A stretch of 64,000 bases of DNA, from NCBI RefSeq assembly GCF_030816235.1, contig NZ_JAUSXT010000001.1:1054001-1118000 (forward strand), read 5' to 3'. This document shows, in pieces, positions 43,925 to 52,692 of the stretch (its first letter is position 1; each line of letters starts with the position of its first letter). Both the position numbers and the translations under genes were made by a program. The notes beneath the pieces are model-generated. The model did no database searches, had not been told where the DNA came from, and worked only from the letters and a program-made list of their open reading frames with translations. This stretch comes from Microbacterium sp. W4I4. Lineage in GTDB: Bacteria > Actinomycetota > Actinomycetes > Actinomycetales > Microbacteriaceae.

Positions 43925-45163
43925 TCAGGATGAGGCGAGCTTCGAGTCGAGCGCATCAGCCACCTGCTGAGGCGAGATCTGTCCCTGGATCATCCGCTGG
44001 ATCTGGGCGACGGCTTCGACGTTGAGCACGTCCTCCGCCCGCTGCCACGCGATCATCGGCAGATAGAGGTCGCCCTCGCGGATCGAGGGAACCATCGGTT
44101 CGAAGATCGGGTTGACCGGCGGATCGAAATCGCTCGTGACAGTGACGTCGTTGGTCTGCGCCTGCGCGATCTTGATGCCCTCGGGCGACGCCAGCCAGCC
44201 GAGGAACACCTTGGCGGCCTTCTGATGGACGTCATCGGATGCCGAGTTGATGGCGTAGCCCGGCGCTGCAGCCCCGGCCACATACGGGCTCCCGCCGTCG
44301 ATCGCCGGAATCTTGCCGAACGTCCAGTCCATGTCCGGAGCGGCTTCCGTCACCGCGCTGATGATCCATGGACCCGCGTTGATGATGGCGACCCGGCCCG
44401 CGGCGAACTCGTCACGCACCATGTCGCCGTCAAGCGCCACCACATCGGACGAGACGATGCCCTCGGTGTAGAGGCGGTTGTACTCCTCGAGCACATCCGT
44501 CCACTCGTCGGCGAACGTCGCCTCACCGGAGAAGATGTCGTCGTCCAACGATCCGTCCGCGGCCGCTGACTTCGCGCCGATCATCGCTGAAACCGTGGTC
44601 GGCATCTGGTCGACGCTCTCGAGGAACGGTGTGATGCCCGCATCCTTCAGCTGTTGGCACAGCTCCAGGAACTCGTCCCAGGTCTCGGGGATCTCGGTGG
44701 CGCCGACCTCTGCCAGCAGTTCCTTGTTGTACGCGTAGCCCGCGGCCCACGACGAGAGCGAAAGGCCGTACTGCGCTCCGTCTCTGCCGTACGTGTCCAT
44801 GTTGAAGTCGGCGACGTTCTCGACGAAGGCCTCGTTCGAGAGATCGACCACGTGCCCGCCGTCGATGAGATTGGTCTTGTTCTCCGCGGCGATGAGGAAC
44901 ACGTCCGGTGCGGTGCCGGAGAGCACCTGCGTCTGCAGCGTCTGGATGTACTCGGCGACCGGTGGTGAGTAGGACGCCTCGACTTTGACTTCGGGGTGTG
45001 CTTCGGCGAACGCTTCCAGGACCGGGCTCATCTGCGCCTCCCCCGTCCAGGAAAGCAGTGTGATCGATGTGGTGCCCTCGGCGTCTTCGGAGGGCGAAGA
45101 GCAACCGGACAGCATCAGGGGAACGGCCGCGAACAGGGCGATGGCGGCGACAGAACGCTTCAT
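43925..45163 (-). CDS. Sugar ABC transporter substrate-binding lipoprotein
   Basis: A 412-residue family 1 solute-binding protein. The lipobox LSGC at about 18-21 follows a signal peptide (MKRSVAAIALFAAVPLML), so it is anchored outside the membrane. ITLLSWTGEAQMSPVLEAFAE and later YKELLAEVGATEIPETWDEF are typical. The cargo is probably arabino-oligosaccharide, inferred from abfA. ATG at 45163 has GAAGGAG upstream. Confidence 0.92.
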   Translation of the reverse strand: MKRSVAAIALFAAVPLMLSGCSSPSEDAEGTTSITLLSWTGEAQMSPVLEAFAEAHPEVKVEASYSPPVAEYIQTLQTQVLSGTAPDVFLIAAENKTNLIDGGHVVDLSNEAFVENVADFNMDTYGRDGAQYGLSLSSWAAGYAYNKELLAEVGATEIPETWDEFLELCQQLKDAGITPFLESVDQMPTTVSAMIGAKSAAADGSLDDDIFSGEATFADEWTDVLEEYNRLYTEGIVSSDVVALDGDMVRDEFAAGRVAIINAGPWIISAVTEAAPDMDWTFGKIPAIDGGSPYVAGAAAPGYAINSASDDVHQKAAKVFLGWLASPEGIKIAQAQTNDVTVTSDFDPPVNPIFEPMVPSIREGDLYLPMIAWQRAEDVLNVEAVAQIQRMIQGQISPQQVADALDSKLASS

Positions 45164-45234
45164 GAACACTCCTTCGTATTCTTGGTTGGAACTCTCGACC
45201 GGCACTCGGGCGCTCCGGATTCGGCTGAGGGTTT

Positions 45235-45291
45235 TATCGATACAGCATCGACAGGATTCGAACGATACACCAGCTGTCCCGACTGGGTCAA
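45235..45291 (-). promoter_or_regulatory. Promoter and candidate LacI operator of the arabinofuranosidase operon
   Basis: On the minus strand TTGACC (45291-45286) and TATCGT (45267-45262) are 18 bases apart and fit -35 and -10 boxes. Downstream of the expected start lies the palindrome TATCGATA (45235-45242). CGATACA occurs twice on the plus strand (45238 and 45263), with CATCGACA between. A repressor bound here would block the operon; the divergent LacI protein is the natural candidate. Confidence 0.6.
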
Positions 45292-45369
45292 CGATGATCT
45301 CGCACGCTCGGTTGGGATAGTCTCAAAGCCCGGCCGCCCTGGCTTGCGGACTCGAGGGAGAGGTGCCCG

Positions 45370-46380
45370 ATGGCGGCTGTGACCATGAGTGATGTGGCAC
45401 GCGCCGCCGGCGTGTCGATCATGACGGTCTCGAACGTGGTCAATGGCCGGCCGAGGGTGAGTGCCCAGACGCGATCACGCGTAATCGAAGTCATCGCCGA
45501 GCTCGGATACGAGGTCAACCTCAGCGCCAAGCGACTCCGCGCCGGCCGCGCGGGAACGGTCGCGCTCATCGTCCCCCGCCTCGACCACCCCTACTTCGGG
45601 GAGATCGCGGCACGCTACGTGGCCGCGTTCGGCGCGCACGGCATCCACGTGGCCGTCGAGCAGAGCGGCGCGAGCAGGGAGGGAGAGCTGTCCGCCGTCT
45701 CGCACGCGCGACTGCAGATGTACGACGGCGTCCTGCTGAGCGTCGTCGGCCAGTCCTACGATGATGTCGACCGTCTGCGCACGCAGGTTCCGATCGTGCT
45801 CCTCGGAGAGCAGGAGATGCCAGGGCGCTTCGATCACGTCATGCTCGCCAACGTCGAAGGCGCCGAGCTCGCCACCGGGGCGCTGCTCGATCGCGGTCGT
45901 CGCTCGGTCGCCATCGTCGGCGGCATCCCAGCCCGCGCGAACACCGGCATGGCCGAACTGCGGACCCAGGGGTGGCGCAACGCCCACGAGGCGCGCGGAC
46001 TCGTCGCCGATGAACGGCTGGTCATCGAGCTCGCCGAACAGGAGACTGCTGACGCACATCGGCAGGTCGCCTTCGCACTGGAGCACGGCTTGCGGTTCGA
46101 CGCCGTCTTCGCGATCACCGATCAGGACGCGATCGGCGCGATCGCGGCTCTGCACGATGCGGGGCTGGCCATCCCGCACGACGTCGCGGTGATCGGCTTC
46201 GACGATCTGGCTCTCTCTGAGCATCTCCGCCCCTCGTTGAGCACGATCGATCCCGGCAACGGCTGGGTCGTGGAGCAATCGACCCGCCTGCTCCAGGCGC
46301 GGATGAGCGGCGACACCGCGGCTCCGGAGCACCTCACCGCGCCGGTGCGCCTCGTCGAGCGCTCGTCCACCCGCGGCTGA
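45370..46380 (+). CDS. LacI-family transcriptional regulator
   Basis: A 336-residue repressor. The helix-turn-helix is at about 6-27 (MSDVARAAGVSIMTVSNVVNG), with the hinge helix SAKRLRAGRAG around 56-66, and a periplasmic-binding-protein-like sensor domain after 70 (VALIVPRLDHPYFGEI, FDAVFAITDQDAIGAI). It is divergent from the binding-protein gene and probably controls that operon in response to arabinose or an arabino-oligosaccharide. TAGTCT at 45318-45323 may be its own -10 box. Confidence 0.92.
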   Translation: MAAVTMSDVARAAGVSIMTVSNVVNGRPRVSAQTRSRVIEVIAELGYEVNLSAKRLRAGRAGTVALIVPRLDHPYFGEIAARYVAAFGAHGIHVAVEQSGASREGELSAVSHARLQMYDGVLLSVVGQSYDDVDRLRTQVPIVLLGEQEMPGRFDHVMLANVEGAELATGALLDRGRRSVAIVGGIPARANTGMAELRTQGWRNAHEARGLVADERLVIELAEQETADAHRQVAFALEHGLRFDAVFAITDQDAIGAIAALHDAGLAIPHDVAVIGFDDLALSEHLRPSLSTIDPGNGWVVEQSTRLLQARMSGDTAAPEHLTAPVRLVERSSTRG

Positions 46381-46419
46381 CCATTGCGTGTTCCGGCGCC
46401 GACCCCGGATCGTGTCCTG

Positions 46420-46734
46420 TCAGACCGCCCAGCCGACCAGCCGCAGCAGTGCCGCCACAGCGGCGGCGGCGACCACGACGACCAGGAACGACTGCCGCAT
46501 CCACAGCAGGCCGGCAGCGACCAGCACGGCCGGCACCCTGGCATCCACCAGGATCGCCTGCCCGGCACCGAGACTCTGCACGGCGACCAGCGCGGCCAGC
46601 AGCGCGACGGTCAGCAGATCCGAGATCCGCGCCGGGCGCTCGGCCTCCAGCAGATGCGACGGGATGAGGTAGCCGAAGGCCTTCAGCGCCGCGCAGATGC
46701 ACGCAGCGAGCAGCACCGCGCTCCACACGCTCAT
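46420..46734 (-). CDS. azlD: Branched-chain amino acid exporter small subunit AzlD
   Basis: A 104-residue protein with three to four helices, matching AzlD. It works with AzlC to export branched-chain amino acids or related compounds. Its ATG at 46734 overlaps the azlC stop by four bases. Confidence 0.85.
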   Translation of the reverse strand: MSVWSAVLLAACICAALKAFGYLIPSHLLEAERPARISDLLTVALLAALVAVQSLGAGQAILVDARVPAVLVAAGLLWMRQSFLVVVVAAAAVAALLRLVGWAV

Positions 46735-47477
46735 GTCAGCACCTCCGCGGCCGGAACGACGTCATTCCTGCCCAGCCAGTTGAACCAGCCGACGACGATC
46801 GCGACGACGGCCGCCACGAGTACGGGCAGACCGGGCATCAGTACCGGTGTGAGGGCCGCCGCGACCACGGCAGCGGCCACTCCGACGACGATCGCCTGGC
46901 GCTGCTTCAGGCGCGGCCAGAGCAGCGCGAGGAACGCGGCCGCAGCGGCTGCGTCCAGGCCCCAGGACTTCGGATCGCCCAGCACGTCGCCCAGCAGGGC
47001 ACCGGCCAGTGTGGTGAGATTCCAGCCGACGAAGACGCCCAATCCGGTGATCCAGAACCCCAGCCTGCTCAGCGAGGGCGTCGGCTGCGAGATCGCGACG
47101 GCGGTGGACTCGTCGATCGTCACCTGCGCGGCGGCGGTGCGTCGCCAGAATCCATCTCCGATGATCGGCGACATCCGCATGCCGTATGCGACGTTGCGCA
47201 CCCCCAGAAGCACGGCGGAGGCGATCGCTGACGGCAGGGCGGCGATGCCGCCGGCACCGAGCACGCCGATGAATGCGAACTGCGATCCGCCGGTGAACAT
47301 CAGCAGGCTCAGCACGCAGGTCTGCCAGACGTCGAGGCCGGATGCCACGGCGAGCGCGCCGAACGAGATGCCGTACGCGCTGGTGGCGATCGCGACGCCG
47401 AGACTCTCCCGCCACACTTCGCGGACGGGTGAGGGCTGAACCCGCCCTGTTCGATCGACTGAACGCATGATCAACAT
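46731..47477 (-). CDS. azlC: Branched-chain amino acid exporter large subunit AzlC
   Basis: A 248-residue membrane protein. AYGISFGALAVASGLDVWQT and LLMFTGGSQFAFIGVLGAGG are AzlC signatures, and there are about six to seven helices. Exports branched-chain amino acids or analogues with AzlD. The start is the ATG at 47477, or 47468 in the same frame; neither has a clear ribosome binding site. It is divergent from an XRE-cupin regulator 57 bases away, a typical pairing. Confidence 0.88.
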   Translation of the reverse strand: MLIMRSVDRTGRVQPSPVREVWRESLGVAIATSAYGISFGALAVASGLDVWQTCVLSLLMFTGGSQFAFIGVLGAGGIAALPSAIASAVLLGVRNVAYGMRMSPIIGDGFWRRTAAAQVTIDESTAVAISQPTPSLSRLGFWITGLGVFVGWNLTTLAGALLGDVLGDPKSWGLDAAAAAAFLALLWPRLKQRQAIVVGVAAAVVAAALTPVLMPGLPVLVAAVVAIVVGWFNWLGRNDVVPAAEVLT

Positions 47478-47479
47478 TC

Positions 47480-47518
47480 TGAACGCGTCGCGGGTTCACG
47501 TCAAACCGAACGATCGTT
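47480..47518. promoter_or_regulatory. Candidate operators between azlC and the XRE regulator
   Basis: Two inverted repeats lie in the 57-bp divergent gap: TGAAC...GTTCA at 47480-47498 and the 10-bp palindrome AACGATCGTT at 47509-47518. They are well placed for the XRE-cupin protein to control both its own gene and azlCD. Confidence 0.5.
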
Positions 47519-47534
47519 TGCGATACTGAACGAC

Positions 47535-48080
47535 ATGGATCTGCGCGAACGCATCGCCCACTCGCTCCGCCGAGAGCGGGAGGCCGCCGGGATCTCCGTG
47601 TCCGAGCTCGCCCGCCGCGCGGGCGTCTCGAAGGCGACGGTGTCGCAACTGGAGAGCGGCGCCGGCAATCCGAGCGTCGAGACGCTGTGGGCCATCGGAG
47701 ACGCCCTGGGGGTGCCGTTCTCCACCCTGGTGGACGAGCGGACGACGGCGCCGCGCCTGATCCGGCTGGGCGACCATGCCGGTGTGCCCTCGTCCGCCTC
47801 CCCGTACCTGGCAACGCTGCTCTCGGCAGCCGCGCCCGGCACGCGACGCGACATCTACCTGATCCAGGCGGAGCCGGGCGAACCCCGCCGCTCGCTCCCC
47901 CACCGGGCCGGAACCACCGAGCACGTCGTGCTGGTGTCGGGTGAGGCGCTGATCGGGCCGGCCGAGAACCCCGAGCTGCTGCAGCCGGGCGACTACCTCT
48001 CGTACCCCGGCGACGCCCCGCACGTCTTCGAGGCGCGGGGCGACGGCACGAGCGCGGTGCTGATCAGCGAACTGCGCTGA
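47535..48080 (+). CDS. XRE-family regulator with C-terminal cupin domain
   Basis: A 181-residue regulator. The helix-turn-helix is about 19-38 (ISVSELARRAGVSKATVSQL) and the cupin domain about 105-175 (GTTEHVVLVSGEALIG, LLQPGDYLSYPGDAPHVFEA). Cupin regulators of this type sense a small ligand. Divergent from azlCD, which it probably represses. Confidence 0.9.
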   Translation: MDLRERIAHSLRREREAAGISVSELARRAGVSKATVSQLESGAGNPSVETLWAIGDALGVPFSTLVDERTTAPRLIRLGDHAGVPSSASPYLATLLSAAAPGTRRDIYLIQAEPGEPRRSLPHRAGTTEHVVLVSGEALIGPAENPELLQPGDYLSYPGDAPHVFEARGDGTSAVLISELR

Positions 48081-48096
48081 TCAGCACCGACCTCGC

Positions 48097-48960
48097 TCAG
48101 TACCAGTTGACCGCCTGGGAGTGCGACCACGCCGAGCACGGCGAACCGTACGCGCGCTTGATGTAGTCCAGACCCCAGGAGATCTGGGTGGCCGCGTTGG
48201 TGCGCCAGTCGCCACCGGCGGTCGCCATCTTGCTGCCGGGGAGCGCCTGCGGGATGCCGGTGGCGCCGCCGTTGCGGTTGTACGCCTGGTAGTTCCAGCC
48301 GGACTCCTTGTTCCACAGGCTCGAGAGGCAGGAGAACTGTCCGGATCCCCAGCCGTAGCGCTCCGCGGCCATCCGGCTCGCGGTCGCCCTGGCTCCGGCC
48401 GGGGTGTTCGCGGCGGCCAGCGCCGCTGCTGCCTGGCGCTTGGCCTCGGCCGCCTTCTCCGCGGCGACGCGCTGGGCCTCGGCACGGATGCGCGCCTCCT
48501 CAGCGGCCTTGGCCTCCTTCGCCGCGGAGAGCGCATCCTGCAGCGCGGCGGTCTGCTGCTGCACCCCGACGGTTCCGCGGACCACGTCGTCGGTGAGATC
48601 ACCGAGCTGTTCGCCGGTCATGCCATCGGACGCACTGATCGACTTCACGTCGCGGGTGAGGCCGGCGACGTCGATGGTGGTCAGCAGACCCGCGACGCGC
48701 ACATCGGACGACTCGACGACGTGGTTCAGTGCGACGGCGTTGGTCAGCGCCATGCGGCCGGCGTCCTCCGCGGTCGATGCGCGGTGCACGTCGACGTCGC
48801 TCGGGGCGGCGAGCGCGGGAGCTGCGACCAGACCGGTGGCGGCGGCAGCTGCCAGGACGGCGCCGACGGCGAGTCCGATGAAGGGACGCCGCATGGCGGA
48901 GTGCGCGGATGCCGCTCGGGACACTCTTTCGGACGCACGGGTGCTCTGGGAATGCTGCAT
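48097..48960 (-). CDS. Secreted transglycosylase-like cell wall protein
   Basis: A 287-residue secreted protein. A signal peptide (MRRPFIGLAVGAVL... ALAAP, residues about 23-52) is followed by a coiled-coil of Ala, Glu, Lys and Arg (EAKAAEEARIRAEAQRVAAE) and a C-terminal lytic-transglycosylase-like domain with NKESGWNYQAYNRNGGATG and ISWGLDYIKRAYGSPCSAW. The Glu in NKESGW is the likely catalytic acid. It probably cleaves peptidoglycan during wall remodelling. Start uncertain: ATG at 48960 chosen, ATG at 49020 in frame. 276 bases upstream hold no other gene. Confidence 0.85.
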   Translation of the reverse strand: MQHSQSTRASERVSRAASAHSAMRRPFIGLAVGAVLAAAAATGLVAAPALAAPSDVDVHRASTAEDAGRMALTNAVALNHVVESSDVRVAGLLTTIDVAGLTRDVKSISASDGMTGEQLGDLTDDVVRGTVGVQQQTAALQDALSAAKEAKAAEEARIRAEAQRVAAEKAAEAKRQAAAALAAANTPAGARATASRMAAERYGWGSGQFSCLSSLWNKESGWNYQAYNRNGGATGIPQALPGSKMATAGGDWRTNAATQISWGLDYIKRAYGSPCSAWSHSQAVNWY

Positions 48961-49190
48961 AGGGTGGCTTCGACTTTCGGGTCGTCGTCGTGCCCGGCCC
49001 CTCGGGCGGGGGCCGCTCATCGGGAGCGGTCACTCGGGCACAAGGATCGAGTCTGCCGGGCGTTCCTGGGCGGAACCCCTCGCCGACCTGGACATTCCTT
49101 GGCCGCTTCGTGGGAATTCCGGTTTCGAGTTCCCAAGAAGATGTGTTATGCGTTCGTTATCATCGCCGGTGGCGCGCCGGCCCGGAGACG

Positions 49191-49223
49191 ACGAAGACCC
49201 CGGCCGATGGCCGGGGTCTTCGT
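49191..49223 (-). terminator. typA terminator
   Basis: A perfect 15-bp stem (49191-49205 with 49209-49223) closes a three-base GAT loop just after the typA stop. The following minus-strand bases are only moderately T-rich. Confidence 0.8.
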
Positions 49224-49236
49224 GTACAGCAGCGGG

Positions 49237-51150
49237 TCAGACGTTGGCGTCCTGGCGCTTCTGGCGGGACGTCTCGCGACCGCGGACGGTCTGGTCCAGG
49301 ATCACCTTGCGGATGCGCACCGACTCGGGTGTGACCTCGACGCACTCGTCGTCGCGGGCGAACTCGAGGCTCTCCTCGAGCGTCAGCAGACGCGGCGGGG
49401 TCATCGACTCGAAGGAGTCGGAGCTGGCCGCACGCATGTTGGTGAGCTTCTTCTCCTTGGTGATGTTCACGTCCATGTCATCCGCGCGCGAGTTCTCGCC
49501 GATGACCATGCCCTCGTACACCTCCTGCGTCGGCTGCACGAAGAACGACATCCGCTCCTGCAGGGCGATCATCGCGAAGGGCGTGACCACACCCATGCGG
49601 TCTGCGACGATCGAGCCGTTCTGGCGGGTGGTGATGTGACCGGCCCAGGAGTCGTAGCCGTGCGAGATCGCGTTGGCGATGCCGGTGCCGCGGGTGGTGG
49701 TCATGAACTCGGTGCGGAAGCCGATGAGCCCGCGGGACGGAACGATGAACTCCATGCGCACCCAGCCGGTGCCGTGGTTGATCATGTTGTCCATGCGGCC
49801 CTTGCGGTTCGCGAGCAGCTGCGTGATGGCGCCGAGGTACTCCTCCGGTGCGTCGATCGTCAGGTGCTCGTAGGGCTCGTGCACCTTGCCGTCGACCCGC
49901 TTGGTGACCACCTGCGGCTTGCCGACGGTGAGCTCGAAGCCCTCCCGGCGCATATTCTCGACGAGGATGGCCAGCGCCAGCTCTCCGCGGCCCTGCACCT
50001 CCCAGGCGTCCGGACGTCCGATGTCGACGACCTTGAGCGAGACGTTGCCGATCAGCTCGCGGTCCAGGCGGTCCTTCACCATGCGGGCGGTGAGCTTGTG
50101 ACCCTTGACCTTGCCCATCAGCGGCGAGGTGTTGGTGCCGATCGTCATCGAGATGGCCGGGTCGTCGACGTGGATCTGCGGCAGCGGACGGACATCCTCG
50201 GGGTCGGCGATGGTCTCGCCGATCGTGATGTCCTCGAAGCCGGCGATCGCGACGATGTCGCCGGGGGCGGCGGACTCGGCCGGGTAGCGCTCCAGGGCGC
50301 GGGTCTTCAGCAGCTCGGTGATGCGCGCGTTCTGGTGCGTGCCGTCGGCGCGCACCCAGGCCACGGTCTGGCCCTTCTTCAGCGTGCCGTTGAAGACGCG
50401 CAGCAGAGCGAGGCGGCCGAGGAACGGGCTGGAATCGAGGTTCGTGACCCAGGCCTGGAGGGGTGCCTCGTCGTCATACGACGGCGCGGGGATGTGCTGG
50501 AGGATGGCGCCGAACAGCGGCTCGAGGTCCTCGTTGTCGGGCAGGCTGCCGTCGGCGGGACGGTTCAGGGATGCTGCGCCGTTGCGTCCGGAGGCGTAGA
50601 CCACCGGCACGTCGAGCAGAGCGTCGACGTCGAGGTCGGGCACGTCGTCGACCAGGTCGGACGCCAGGCCCAGCAGGAGGTCCTGCGCCTCGGCCTCGAC
50701 CTCGGCGATGCGGGCGTCGGGACGGTCGGTCTTGTTGACGAGCAGGATGACGGGAAGCTTGGCCTCCAGCGCCTTGCGCAGCACGAAGCGGGTCTGCGGC
50801 AGGGGCCCCTCGGACGAGTCGACCAGCAGCACGACGCCGTCGACCATGGAAAGGCCGCGCTCGACCTCGCCACCGAAGTCGGCGTGGCCGGGGGTGTCGA
50901 TCACGTTGATGGTGACCTCGCCGTCCGTCGCGTGCACCCCCTTGTAGGTGATCGCGGTGTTCTTGGCGAGGATCGTGATGCCCTTCTCGCGCTCGAGATC
51001 GTTCGAGTCCATCGCCCGCTCGTCGACATGGGCGTGCTCGCCGAAGGAGCCCGTCTGCCGGAGCATGGCGTCGACGAGGGTCGTCTTGCCGTGGTCGACG
51101 TGCGCGACGATAGCGACGTTGCGGAGATCAGAGCGGAGGGCGTGCGCCAT
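49237..51150 (-). CDS. typA: Translational GTPase TypA/BipA
   Basis: A ribosome-associated GTPase involved in assembly and stress adaptation. The 637-residue protein has the G1 motif [10 protein letters not shown] near 16-25, [14 protein letters not shown] (G3), NKTDRPDA (G4), EF-Tu-like domains II, and the BipA-specific C-terminal part ([20 protein letters not shown]). The ATG at 51150 is divergent from the CPBP protease gene. It ends with a strong terminator. Confidence 0.95.
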   Translation of the reverse strand: MAHALRSDLRNVAIVAHVDHGKTTLVDAMLRQTGSFGEHAHVDERAMDSNDLEREKGITILAKNTAITYKGVHATDGEVTINVIDTPGHADFGGEVERGLSMVDGVVLLVDSSEGPLPQTRFVLRKALEAKLPVILLVNKTDRPDARIAEVEAEAQDLLLGLASDLVDDVPDLDVDALLDVPVVYASGRNGAASLNRPADGSLPDNEDLEPLFGAILQHIPAPSYDDEAPLQAWVTNLDSSPFLGRLALLRVFNGTLKKGQTVAWVRADGTHQNARITELLKTRALERYPAESAAPGDIVAIAGFEDITIGETIADPEDVRPLPQIHVDDPAISMTIGTNTSPLMGKVKGHKLTARMVKDRLDRELIGNVSLKVVDIGRPDAWEVQGRGELALAILVENMRREGFELTVGKPQVVTKRVDGKVHEPYEHLTIDAPEEYLGAITQLLANRKGRMDNMINHGTGWVRMEFIVPSRGLIGFRTEFMTTTRGTGIANAISHGYDSWAGHITTRQNGSIVADRMGVVTPFAMIALQERMSFFVQPTQEVYEGMVIGENSRADDMDVNITKEKKLTNMRAASSDSFESMTPPRLLTLEESLEFARDDECVEVTPESVRIRKVILDQTVRGRETSRQKRQDANV

Positions 51151-51256
51151 GCAGGTGTCCTAAGAGGATTTTGTGGGATGCGCCGGGATGCCGACGTTCC
51201 AGGATAACGTATGCTGGCTGACCGACCTCTGAAGGGCAGCGGATAGCATCGGGATC

Positions 51257-52027
51257 GTGACTTCTGCTCCCTCCCGCACCCGCCTGTGGTGGGAGATCGC
51301 GATCGTCCTCGCGCTCGGGCTCGGCCAGTCCGCGATCTACTCGATCGTGCAGCTGGCCTACCGGCTCACCGACTCCACTCCCCTGGCCGATCAGACCACC
51401 ACGCTGAACCCGCCGCGGAGCGACCGCGAGGTCTTCGACTTCATCTACCAGCTGCTCTCGATCGGCTTCGCCGTCGTCCCGATCCTGCTGGTGTGCTTCC
51501 TGCTGTGGCAGTCGCGGCGGCCGCACCTGTCTGCGCTGGGGCTGAGCGGCAGAGGGTACGTCCGCGACACCGGCTGGGGTGCTCTTCTGGTGCTGGCCAT
51601 CGGTGTCCCCGGCATCGGGCTGTACCTGCTGGGCCGTTCGCTGGGGTGGTTCGTCGCGGTGAACCCCGGTGGGCTCGACGCCCACTGGTGGACCCTGCCG
51701 ATCCTGCTGCTGTCGGCGGCGCGCGCCTCGATCCAGGAGGAGTTCGTGGTGCTCGGCTACCTGTTCGCCCGGCTGCGGCAGCTGGGCTGGGGGCCGTGGC
51801 CGATCATCGTGGCGACCAGTCTGCTGCGCGCCAGCTACCACCTGTATCAGGGGCCGGGCGCGTTCGTGGGCAACTTCGCCATGGGGATGCTGTTCGGCTG
51901 GCTGTTCGCACGCACCGGCCGGCTGATGCCGTTCCTGGTGGCGCACTTCCTCATCGACGCGGCGGCCTTCGTCGGCTACCCCTGGGCTGCCGCGACCTGG
52001 CCCGCGCTGTTCGGAATCCCCGGCTGA
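51257..52027 (+). CDS. CPBP-family intramembrane metalloprotease
   Basis: A 256-residue membrane protein with about seven helices. Motif 1 is QEEFVVLGYL (EE with Leu where many relatives have Arg), motif 2 ASYHLYQG and motif 3 VAHFLIDAAAF, all of which supply the metal site of CAAX-protease/bacteriocin-processing-type enzymes. Substrate unknown. Starts with GTG at 51257, divergent from typA. Confidence 0.87.
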   Translation: MTSAPSRTRLWWEIAIVLALGLGQSAIYSIVQLAYRLTDSTPLADQTTTLNPPRSDREVFDFIYQLLSIGFAVVPILLVCFLLWQSRRPHLSALGLSGRGYVRDTGWGALLVLAIGVPGIGLYLLGRSLGWFVAVNPGGLDAHWWTLPILLLSAARASIQEEFVVLGYLFARLRQLGWGPWPIIVATSLLRASYHLYQGPGAFVGNFAMGMLFGWLFARTGRLMPFLVAHFLIDAAAFVGYPWAAATWPALFGIPG

Positions 52028-52140
52028 TCCCCACGCCCCAGTCCGGCCGTCGCTTCGCGCCGCCCGGAGCCTCCGGGGCGCGTGGCCCCTCCGCAGTCGA
52101 CCACCTCTGGGAAGCCGAGCCGGTCTCATCAGGTGCCGCG

Positions 52141-52692
52141 TCAGCGCGTGACGGCGACGGCGATCGCGGCCCACACGATCAGCACGAGCAGCACCGCGAT
52201 CGCCGGGAGGTCCCAGCCGCGCTCTATCGTCGAAGCGGGATCCGATCGCGACTCGAGGCGCAGCTTGTGCAGTGCCGCGATGCCGTCCTCGGTCGCCTCG
52301 TCGCCGGTCTCCTTGGTGCGCCCGGGCCCGATGCGGCGTGGACGCCGACGGGCCGGACCGCCGAAGGCGACCAGCGTCGTCGCATCGTCGAGCCCGAGCT
52401 CGAGCTGCCAGCGGATCGCGATCGTGCGCACCCTTGCCCAGGGCAGCCACGTGCGCCGAAGCAGGTTCTGCACACGCAGCCCGGTGAGGTCGGCGCGCAC
52501 ATCCGAGGCGACGCCGAAGACGTACACGACCCAGAGCACGAGCAGCGGCCAGGGCGCGAGGAGCGCGGCATTCGCCGGCCCGGATCGCACCAGCGCATCG
52601 ACCAGCAGCGCCACGGTCACCGCCGAGCAGAGCACCAGCAGCACGACCGCCCCGGTGACGCGGAACGCCCGGGGCGGTCGAGCGGTCACCAT
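52141..52692 (-). CDS. PH-domain-like membrane protein
   Basis: A 183-residue protein with two N-terminal helices (about 13-32, 44-60), a bacterial PH-like domain (about 65-110; VRADLTGLRVQNLLRRTWLPWARV), and a third helix near the C-terminus (IAVLLVLIVWAAIAV). Function unknown. The ATG at 52692 shares a base with the TGA of the ABC ATPase gene, so it is translated with the peptide importer, which is unusual. Confidence 0.78.
   Translation of the reverse strand: MVTARPPRAFRVTGAVVLLVLCSAVTVALLVDALVRSGPANAALLAPWPLLVLWVVYVFGVASDVRADLTGLRVQNLLRRTWLPWARVRTIAIRWQLELGLDDATTLVAFGGPARRRPRRIGPGRTKETGDEATEDGIAALHKLRLESRSDPASTIERGWDLPAIAVLLVLIVWAAIAVAVTR

Noticed and set aside
43925..46380. Missing ATPase as sign of a broken sugar transporter
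   Set aside because: Sugar importers of this class in actinobacteria commonly share one ATPase encoded elsewhere.
48961..49190. c-di-AMP (ydaO) riboswitch before the transglycosylase-like gene
   Set aside because: The conserved blocks I expect were not found; only a weak CCCGGCAGACTCG-like match was seen.
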